A stretch of 5,372 nt of DNA, from contig CBDURC010000209.1 in NCBI GenBank assembly GCA_965369635.1, positions 1-5,372 on the forward strand. The letters are read 5' to 3'. Positions within the stretch are counted from its first letter, which is position 1; each line of letters opens with the position of its first letter. The position numbers and the translations under genes are program-made. The notes below the pieces were generated by a model. It ran no database searches and was not told the DNA's origin. It saw only the letters and a list, made by a program, of their open reading frames with translations. This document shows positions 1-4,469 of this stretch, piece after piece. The stretch comes from UBA3071 sp965369635. Lineage in GTDB: Bacteria > Chloroflexota > Anaerolineae > UBA3071.

Positions 1-9
1 CAGGTGAAG

Positions 10-90
10 TTATACCACAATCCCCCCAAAATCTCCGAAAACTGAATAGCCCTAGGGGACGAGTTGTGCCTATGATGTCTTGTGGTATAA
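10..90. repeat. 11-bp inverted repeat bracketing two divergent -10 elements
   Basis: TTATACCACAA (10-20) is the exact reverse complement of TTGTGGTATAA (80-90), with 59 bp between the arms. The right arm contains most of the extended -10 of the rightward promoter. The left arm read on the minus strand gives TGGTATAAC, also a good extended -10, so a leftward promoter toward a gene outside the window is plausible. The palindrome CCCTAGGG (50-57) sits between the arms. The repeat may simply be two similar promoters back to back, or it may also be a regulator's binding site; the sequence cannot separate these. Confidence 0.55.
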
Positions 91-91
91 T
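64..91 (+). promoter_or_regulatory. Extended -10 promoter for the membrane protein gene
   Basis: The -10 hexamer TATAAT (86-91) is a perfect match to the housekeeping sigma consensus. TGG directly upstream (83-85) supplies the TGn of an extended -10. A weak -35, TTGTGC (64-69), lies 16 bp upstream. Transcription would start near 97-98, giving a leader of about 32 nt before the GTG at 130. The hexamers are read directly; promoter activity is inferred. Confidence 0.7.
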
Positions 92-112
92 GTCCCTTAA
101 CTTGGAGTCTTG

Positions 113-119
113 GGAAGGG
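113..119 (+). promoter_or_regulatory. Shine-Dalgarno-like site supporting the GTG start at 130
   Basis: GGAAGGG lies 10 nt upstream of the GTG at 130 and 13 nt upstream of a second GTG at 133. It is purine-rich but not perfect. It favours one of these GTG codons over a TTG at 110 in another frame, which would overlap this site. Confidence 0.45.
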
Positions 120-129
120 CAGTCTGGCG

Positions 130-1014
130 GTGGTGCAGAGAGAACGAGGGCGCGATAGTCATTCAGTGTTGGGGCTGCGGGTATGGCTGGCCGGGCAGCC
201 GTTTCGGCTGGCGCCCGCGTGGGCCACGCTGGCGGGGGCGCTCGCTTCGGGCGGGCTGCGCTGGCAGAGGAAGGACGGCCTGCTGCTCTTGTTGGCCATC
301 ATCTTGGCCGATGGACTGTGGGGGCAACTATGGACCTTGCTGGTGCGGCGGCCTGGTCTCGCTTCGGAAGGGCACGCGGCGCCCACAGCGCGTTTGCTAC
401 CGTTGCCCTATGTCGTGCCCAAGTCGCCCGTATCACGCCTTTGGCGCTGGCTGGCGGGCGATGCCGGGCAGCGGAAGGAGACGCAGCCGACAGCGGCCTG
501 GCGGGCTTTGCTGATGAACCTGCTGTTCACGGTGGGCCTGGCAGTGCTGCTGGGGCCAGCAGCAGTGGTGACGACAGCGCTCGCGCTGTTGGTGGCGTCT
601 CTGGCTCGTGTCCTCCTGCCACGTCGTTGGGGCGGCGCGCTGGCCCAGTCCCTCTTCGAGATCGGCCTGGCTTGGCTCCTGGGCCATCTGCTCTTCGCCG
701 GGTTTGCCTGGCCGGTGCTGCCGCTGGTGGTGGCCGCGGGCTATGTGCTGCTGCAAGCGAGCTCGCTGGCGCTGCAGGGCCGCCGCGGGCTCTGGCTGGT
801 GAACCTGGCTCAGTTCATCCCTCTGGCTTGCTCGGTTGCTGCCAAGCAGCCGCTGGCGGCGGGTGCGTTGGTAATCACGCTGCTGGCGCCGCTGGCCTGG
901 CAGCCGTGGGTGGGCCGGGGGGATGATGGAGGACTTGATGCCCACGAGTACCGGCAGCGGGCGCAGATCTGGTGGTGGGCGGGGATGCTGGTGGCAGCCT
1001 GGGCGGTGGGCTAG
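130..1014 (+). CDS. Polytopic membrane protein of unknown function
   Basis: I do not recognise this 294-residue protein. It starts at GTG; a second GTG one codon later is equally possible. The N-terminal 48 residues are basic and amphipathic. Hydrophobic segments follow at about residues 51-72, 126-148, 144-163, 174-191, 194-213, 220-236, 241-260 and 280-293, suggesting six to eight membrane spans. A more polar, Pro-rich stretch lies at 74-122, with a short acidic/basic loop (GRGDDGGLDAHEYRQR) at 262-277. No catalytic or transport signature is visible. Charged residues inside the spans are few, so it may be structural or an accessory membrane subunit. It has its own promoter. The next gene starts 108 bp downstream with no clear promoter between, so co-transcription is possible. 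The last codon runs directly into a G-rich repeat array. A long antisense frame covers most of it but lacks protein-like composition. Confidence is good that it is coding and low for any function. Confidence 0.75.
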   Translation: MVQRERGRDSHSVLGLRVWLAGQPFRLAPAWATLAGALASGGLRWQRKDGLLLLLAIILADGLWGQLWTLLVRRPGLASEGHAAPTARLLPLPYVVPKSPVSRLWRWLAGDAGQRKETQPTAAWRALLMNLLFTVGLAVLLGPAAVVTTALALLVASLARVLLPRRWGGALAQSLFEIGLAWLLGHLLFAGFAWPVLPLVVAAGYVLLQASSLALQGRRGLWLVNLAQFIPLACSVAAKQPLAAGALVITLLAPLAWQPWVGRGDDGGLDAHEYRQRAQIWWWAGMLVAAWAVG

Positions 1015-1084
1015 CAGGGGAGCAGGGGGGCAAGGGAGTATGGGAGTAGGGGAGTAAGGGAGTAGGGGAGCAGGGGAGTAGGAA
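1013..1084 (+). repeat. Nine in-register 8-bp G-rich tandem repeats
   Basis: The units are AGCAGGGG, AGCAGGGG, GGCAAGGG, AGTATGGG, AGTAGGGG, AGTAAGGG, AGTAGGGG, AGCAGGGG and AGTAGGAA, consensus AG(T/C)AGGGG, with no indels between copies. The first copy overlaps the TAG stop of the upstream gene. Eight runs of three or more G at about 8-nt spacing, all on the coding strand, could form a G-quadruplex in DNA or in the mRNA leader. The array ends 23 nt before the Shine-Dalgarno site of the next gene. Similar G-rich short repeats are, to my knowledge, common between genes in some Chloroflexota and cyanobacteria. A regulatory role is inference. Confidence 0.9.
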
Positions 1085-1122
1085 GCAAGATGCAACAAGC
1101 AAGGTACAGGAGGGAATAGGGA

Positions 1123-3117
1123 ATGGCTACGGTAGACGTGGTTCTTCACAATGGCGTGGTGGTTACCATGAACGCCGCATTCGACGTCTGGGAGAAAGGG
1201 GCAGTGGCCGTGCGGGGACGTGAGATCGTGGCCGTGGGACCGGCAGACGAGATCACGGCGGCCTACGAGGCCGATGAGACACTGGATTGCGCAGGGCGCG
1301 TGGTGATCCCGGGCCTTATCAACGCGCACACCCACGTGCCCATGAGCCTGCTGCGCGGCATGGCCGACGACCTGCGGCTGGACGTCTGGCTGCTGGGCTA
1401 CATGCTGCCGGTGGAGCGGGAGTTCGTGGGGCCGGAGTTCTGCCGCTGGGGCACGCTCCTTTCGTGCGTGGAGATGATTCGCTCTGGCACCACCTGCTTC
1501 TGCGACATGTACTACTTCGAAGACGAGGTCGCCCAGGCCACGGCGGAGGCAGGATTGCGGGCCATTTTGGGGGAGACGATCCTCAAGTTCCCTTCGCCCG
1601 ATGCGGCCAGCTACGATGAGAGCCTGGCCTACAGCCGCGACTTCGTCGAGCGCTGGCGCGGGCATGGCCTGATCGTGCCAGCGGTGGCGCCCCATGCACC
1701 CTACACCAGCACGGTGGAAATCCTGCAGCAGTCGGTGGCGCTGGCTCGGCGCTACGATGTGCCGCTGCTCACCCATTTCTCCGAAACCGCTGACCAAGTA
1801 GAGGATAGCCGGCGGCTGCACGGCCAAACGCCGGTGGAGTACGTGAATGGGCTTGGGCTACTGGAGGCAAAGGTGATCGCTGCCCATTGCGTGCACGTCA
1901 CCGAGGCGGAAATGCGCTTGCTGGCCCGCAAGCGCGTAGGGGTGTCGCACAATCCCACCAGCAACCTGAAGCTGGCTTCGGGGGTGGCTCCCGTGCTGAG
2001 ACTGCGCCAGGCAGGCGTGGCGGTGGGCATCGGTACCGACGGGCCGGGCAGCAACAACGATCAGGACATGTTCGAGGAGATGCGGTTGGCGGCGCTGCTG
2101 CCCAAGGGGGTTTCCTACGATCCGATGGCTCTGCCGGCGCGGGAAGCGTTTGCCATGGCCACTATCGAGGGGGCGCGGGCGCTGAAGCTGGATCGCCTCA
2201 TCGGCTCGCTGGAGCCGGGCAAGCGGGCTGACATCGCCGTATTGGACTTGCAGGGGCCGCATCTGACGCCCCGCTTCACTCTGGGGCCGGACAGCATCTA
2301 CTCGCAGTTGGTCTACGCTGCCAAGGGGAGCGACGTGCGCCACGTGCTCGTCGATGGCCGCCTGCTGATGCGGGAGCGGGAACTGCTCACCGTGGACGAG
2401 GCGGAGGTGCTGGCGGAGGCGCGGCGCATCGGCGGGCGTATCAACGATTTCGTCTACCACCGCGAGCAGAACTTGATGGACAAGCTGGTGGCGCTGGGCG
2501 GGTTGGAGCGGGAGGAAACCTACGAGATACAGGTGAAGGTGGGCATCGCCGACCTTGCGGCTGTCGAGCAACGGTTGGGCGAATTGGACGTCGAGTTGGT
2601 CAAGCGCAGCACGCGCCAGCAGTTCGACACCTACTTCCTGTTCGATGATCCGCAGAAGGGCTACGTGCGCTATCGCGAGGACAATGTTCTGGTGGAACGA
2701 TCCGATGGGGTAGGGCGGCTGGGTCCGGCGCTCGATGTGGCGCCCGAGTACGGCCTGACGCTGATCGGGCCGACCCGGGAGCGGGAGTACGAGAACTCGG
2801 TGATCCTGTCCCGCTCGCGCTTCACCTCGCCAGCGGCGCACTCGCTGCGCTTCTATCGGGAATACTTCCAGCCGGATCGGATCCAGGAAGTCGTCAAGTG
2901 GCGCACCCGCTACCGCATCCTGTACCAGGATGAGCGATTCGCGATCAACTTGGACAAGCTGACCCGCCCAGCGGGGGGCACGTTCCTGGAGATCAAGAGC
3001 CGCACCTGGTCGCAGGCCGATGCGGTGAAGAAAGCGGGGTTGATCAGCGAGTTGCTGGAGCTCCTGGGAGTGGAGCGAGGGGAGGTCATCAGGGGCGAAT
3101 ACGTGACCTTTGGGTAG
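1123..3117 (+). CDS. mtaD: 5'-methylthioadenosine/S-adenosylhomocysteine deaminase fused to a C-terminal CYTH domain
   Basis: The N-terminal part (residues 1 to about 445) is a complete amidohydrolase of the MtaD family, which deaminates the 6-amino group of methylthioadenosine, S-adenosylhomocysteine or adenosine in the cytoplasm. Metal and catalytic positions are all present: H69 and H71 in NAHTH, E98, H191 in PHAPYT, H218 and E221 in THFSET, and D306 in GTDGPGSNN. The SHNPTSNLKL loop (275-284) is also typical. Stand-alone MtaD is about 430-440 residues, so over 200 are extra. Residues 463-660 form a CYTH domain of the class IV adenylate cyclase (CyaB)/thiamine triphosphatase superfamily: a first strand with E468-I-Q-V-K472, then RQQFDTYF (498-505), YVRYRED (514-520), TLIGP (546-550), basic K592/R594/R596, INLD (608-611) and EIKSRTWS (623-630). 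The second Glu of the ExExK signature is Gln. The frame is continuous and the start is firm: AGGAGGG (1108-1114) lies 8 nt before ATG. Other amidohydrolases such as guanine deaminase or triazine hydrolases fit less well. Deaminase assignment is strong, exact substrate unproven, and CYTH activity unknown. Confidence 0.9.
   Translation: MATVDVVLHNGVVVTMNAAFDVWEKGAVAVRGREIVAVGPADEITAAYEADETLDCAGRVVIPGLINAHTHVPMSLLRGMADDLRLDVWLLGYMLPVEREFVGPEFCRWGTLLSCVEMIRSGTTCFCDMYYFEDEVAQATAEAGLRAILGETILKFPSPDAASYDESLAYSRDFVERWRGHGLIVPAVAPHAPYTSTVEILQQSVALARRYDVPLLTHFSETADQVEDSRRLHGQTPVEYVNGLGLLEAKVIAAHCVHVTEAEMRLLARKRVGVSHNPTSNLKLASGVAPVLRLRQAGVAVGIGTDGPGSNNDQDMFEEMRLAALLPKGVSYDPMALPAREAFAMATIEGARALKLDRLIGSLEPGKRADIAVLDLQGPHLTPRFTLGPDSIYSQLVYAAKGSDVRHVLVDGRLLMRERELLTVDEAEVLAEARRIGGRINDFVYHREQNLMDKLVALGGLEREETYEIQVKVGIADLAAVEQRLGELDVELVKRSTRQQFDTYFLFDDPQKGYVRYREDNVLVERSDGVGRLGPALDVAPEYGLTLIGPTREREYENSVILSRSRFTSPAAHSLRFYREYFQPDRIQEVVKWRTRYRILYQDERFAINLDKLTRPAGGTFLEIKSRTWSQADAVKKAGLISELLELLGVERGEVIRGEYVTFG
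2509..3102 (+). other. CYTH (triphosphate tunnel) domain within the deaminase fusion
   Basis: This segment encodes residues 463-660. CYTH proteins fold as an eight-stranded tunnel lined with Arg/Lys that binds a triphosphate, while acidic residues hold Mg or Mn. The order seen here, from the ExExK-like strand through QxDTYF, VRYRED, the GP turn, the K-x-R-x-R strand, INLD and the E-I-K strand to a closing helix (AGLISELLELLG), matches the CyaB-like branch. A charged segment around 428-462 links it to the deaminase. Substrates known in the family include ATP (to cAMP), thiamine triphosphate and inorganic tripolyphosphate; which applies cannot be read from sequence. Confidence 0.8.
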
Positions 3118-3183
3118 GAGGGGGCTGGCATTGGTCCTTCGTGCTTCGTTGGCTTCCACATATATGAACGAAATGCGAGAGGG

Positions 3184-3209
3184 CAAGGGCGGCCGCAAGG
3201 CCGCCCTTG
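3184..3209. terminator. Shared hairpin between convergent genes
   Basis: CAAGGGCGGCC (3184-3194) and GGCCGCCCTTG (3199-3209) form a perfect 11-bp stem closed by a GCAA tetraloop of the GNRA class. It lies 66 nt past the deaminase-CYTH stop and 5 nt past the phosphorylase stop on the other strand, where a bidirectional terminator is expected. Neither side has a real T tract, so it is either a non-canonical terminator or a stabilising 3' end structure. The remaining deaminase-side spacer (3118-3183) shows nothing else beyond a CATATATG palindrome at 3159-3166. Confidence 0.65.
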
Positions 3210-3214
3210 GCATA

Positions 3215-4096
3215 CTAATCCAGATACCTGCCTAGCAGCAGGCCGAGTCTCTCCTTCACCTCCGGGGCGATGAGATCGGGCCGGGTGATGATGGCATACT
3301 GCAAGGCGTTGGCGTAGGGCGACGGCGGGGCGTCGCTCAGTGCCCCCACGGCGTTTTGTACTGCCTGTTTTGCTACCTCGGCATTGCGCAGCAATGTCTC
3401 AATGATGCCCTCGACCGTCACCGGTTCTTCCGTTTCGTGCCAGACATCGTAGTCGGTAACATGGGCCATGGTTGCATAGCTCATCTCCGCCTCCCGGGCC
3501 AGGAACGCTTCGGGAATGGCTGTCATGCCGATGATGTCCAGCCCCCACTGCCGGAAGATGCGGCTTTCCCCCTTGGTGCTGAAGCGCGGCCCCTCGATGA
3601 CGACGAAGGTGCCGCCTTTGTGCACAGGGGTGGACGTGGCCTGCACTGCCTGATACAGGACGTCGCTCAAGAAGGAACAGTATGGATCGGCTACGGAGAT
3701 GTGCACCACGATGCCGCCCGTGCCGTGGAGCGGATCATCGAAGAAGCTGAGCGAGCGCAATTGCGTGCGGTCGAAGAGTTGATCGGGGATGACGATGTGA
3801 CCCGGAGCGTATTCCTCTCTCAGGCTGCCGCAAGCGCTGACCGAGATGAGGTACTCCACGCCCAGCATCTTGAAGCCCCAGATATTGGCACGGCTGTTGA
3901 GCCGCATGGGGCTGATGAAGTGGCCGAGGCCGTGGCGGGCCAGGAAGGCTACCTGTTGCCCTTCCAGCGTGCCCACGACGTAAGGGCCGGACGGCGAGCC
4001 GAAAGGGGTCTGTAGTGTGATCTCTTCATTGTCCTGCAGTGCTTCCATATCGTAGACGCCACTGCCGCCAATGACGCCGATGCGTACGCGATCCAT
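3215..4096 (-). CDS. mtnP: S-methyl-5'-thioadenosine phosphorylase
   Basis: This enzyme splits methylthioadenosine with phosphate into adenine and methylthioribose 1-phosphate in the cytoplasm. It belongs to the PNP/MTAP family 2 nucleoside phosphorylases, and its 293 residues match the usual 270-290. Visible family motifs in order: phosphate loop IGGSGVYD (9-16), ARHGLGHFISP (53-63) with R54 and H55, NSRANIW (67-73), VSACGSLREEYAPG (86-99), DQLFDRT (105-111), VIEGPRFST (166-174), MTAIPEAFLAREA (191-203) and TDYDVW (214-219). D215 and D217 correspond to the aspartates of human MTAP that recognise the adenine base, which argues against a 6-oxopurine nucleoside phosphorylase. The ATG start is supported by AAGGAG 9 nt upstream and a good promoter further back. 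It faces the deaminase-CYTH gene, whose product can use the same substrate. A methylthioinosine phosphorylase role is less likely but not excluded. Nothing looks broken. Confidence 0.95.
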   Translation of the reverse strand: MDRVRIGVIGGSGVYDMEALQDNEEITLQTPFGSPSGPYVVGTLEGQQVAFLARHGLGHFISPMRLNSRANIWGFKMLGVEYLISVSACGSLREEYAPGHIVIPDQLFDRTQLRSLSFFDDPLHGTGGIVVHISVADPYCSFLSDVLYQAVQATSTPVHKGGTFVVIEGPRFSTKGESRIFRQWGLDIIGMTAIPEAFLAREAEMSYATMAHVTDYDVWHETEEPVTVEGIIETLLRNAEVAKQAVQNAVGALSDAPPSPYANALQYAIITRPDLIAPEVKERLGLLLGRYLD

Positions 4097-4105
4097 GGGA
4101 TGTCA

Positions 4106-4111
4106 CTCCTT
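4106..4111 (-). promoter_or_regulatory. Shine-Dalgarno site of the phosphorylase gene
   Basis: On the minus strand this reads AAGGAG, 9 nt before the ATG at 4096, fixing the start codon. It is embedded in a 14-mer, CCTGAGACAAGGAG (minus strand, 4106-4119), that recurs on the plus strand at 4260-4273 in the neighbouring spacer. Confidence 0.8.
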
Positions 4112-4150
4112 GTCTCAGGTGGTGGTTAGGTCATGTGGGGTTCGGCGATC

Positions 4151-4179
4151 ATTGTACCGCAAGTGGGGCTGTGTGTCAA
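4151..4179 (-). promoter_or_regulatory. Sigma-70-type promoter of the phosphorylase gene
   Basis: Read on the minus strand, the -35 is TTGACA (4174-4179, perfect consensus) and the -10 is TACAAT (4151-4156, one mismatch), with the optimal 17-bp spacer. Transcription would begin near 4144, leaving a leader of about 48 nt before the ATG. No riboswitch-like structure is visible in so short a leader. This is the best-formed housekeeping promoter in the window and shows that the phosphorylase is transcribed independently of the secreted-protein gene upstream. Confidence 0.8.
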
Positions 4180-4243
4180 AGATGGGCGCGGGCCTTGGAA
4201 CCTATCCGGAAAACAGGGGGGGCCGGGTTCCTACACCCGGTTT

Positions 4244-4314
4244 CTGAGACAAGGGGGGACCTGAGACAAGGAGACCAGCGGACAAGGAGAAGGTTCCGCT
4301 TGCTCCTTGTCTCC
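4244..4314. repeat. Cluster of (CTGAG)ACAAGG(AG) repeats in both orientations
   Basis: CTGAGACAAGG occurs at 4244-4254 and 4261-4271, GACAAGGAG at 4281-4289, and the inverse CTCCTTGTCTCC at 4303-4314. GACAAGGAG (4281-4289) and CTCCTTGTC (4303-4311) can pair as a 9-bp stem with a 13-nt loop; AGCGGA (4277-4282) and TCCGCT (4295-4300) form a competing 6-bp stem. A further inverse copy (4106-4119) carries the phosphorylase Shine-Dalgarno site. This may be a simple dispersed repeat or a set of protein-binding sites. Confidence 0.6.
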
Positions 4315-4328
4315 CCGTCACCCCATAG

Positions 4329-4400
4329 GCGCTAACTTAAGCTCAGAGGCCCGTCCTCGGGCCGCACCCGGGGACGGGTGCTAGAGCCTTAAGTTAGCGC
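4329..4400. repeat. 72-bp structured element with 13-bp inverted ends
   Basis: GCGCTAACTTAAG (4329-4341) and CTTAAGTTAGCGC (4388-4400) are perfect inverted repeats; CTC (4342-4344) and GAG (4384-4386) extend the stem past a one-base bulge. Inside are two hairpins, GGCCCG/CGGGCC (4348-4353/4358-4363, loop TCCT) and GCACCCG/CGGGTGC (4364-4370/4375-4381, loop GGGA), which together with the outer stem make a three-way junction. No transposase and no clear target-site duplication are present. It could be a REP/MITE-like repeat or a structured RNA. Confidence 0.7.
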
Positions 4401-4415
4401 ATGTGCCCTGTCACC

Positions 4416-4451
4416 CCCTCTCCCTCTCCCAAATCCGGGAGAGGGAGAGGG
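4416..4451 (+). terminator. 15-bp perfect hairpin followed by TTTT
   Basis: CCCTCTCCCTCTCCC (4416-4430) pairs perfectly with GGGAGAGGGAGAGGG (4437-4451) around a 6-nt loop (AAATCC). TTTT (4452-4455) follows on the plus strand, giving intrinsic-terminator shape, yet no plus-strand gene ends here. Its left-hand side on the minus strand lacks a T tract, although it lies 18 nt beyond the stop of the secreted-protein gene and could protect that transcript's 3' end. Pyrimidine/purine hairpins of this kind are common dispersed repeats in many bacteria. Confidence 0.5.
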
Positions 4452-4469
4452 TTTTGGCCAGGAGAGGGC

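Larger units (their letters stand above)
4097..4469. other. Non-coding spacer rich in inverted repeats
   Basis: This 373-bp stretch holds the phosphorylase leader and promoter and then no credible gene; short frames here show only repeat-derived composition. From left to right it contains a small hairpin CCGGGT/ACCCGG (4223-4228/4235-4240), a cluster of ACAAGG-type repeats (4244-4314), a 72-bp element with 13-bp inverted ends (4329-4400) and a 15-bp perfect hairpin (4416-4451). The spacer separates two minus-strand genes of unrelated function. Confidence 0.75.

Noticed and set aside
1013..1084. CRISPR-like array
   Set aside because: The units are 8 bp and directly abutting with no spacers; it is a simple tandem repeat.
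433..1827. Long minus-strand open frame (about 464 codons) opposite the membrane protein and deaminase genes
   Set aside because: It spans the G-rich repeat (giving Pro/Leu/Tyr/Ser-type peptide repeats), is antisense to a clear deaminase, shows no domain and arises from high GC lowering stop frequency.
1858..3213. Long minus-strand open frame opposite the deaminase-CYTH gene
   Set aside because: It is fully antisense to a gene with intact catalytic motifs, has His/Gln/Arg-rich composition without domains, and runs across the intergenic hairpin.
3356..4015. Plus-strand open frame opposite the phosphorylase gene
   Set aside because: It is antisense to a well-conserved enzyme and has no recognisable motif or ribosome binding site.
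3215..4096. Purine nucleoside phosphorylase for inosine/guanosine
   Set aside because: The TDYDVW motif with both aspartates and the MTAIPEAFLA segment match MTA phosphorylases rather than 6-oxopurine enzymes, which carry Asn at the base-binding position.
4329..4400. tRNA or known riboswitch
   Set aside because: The length and three-stem shape are superficially tRNA-like, but there is no CCA-adjacent acceptor, no T-loop consensus and no riboswitch core that I recognise.
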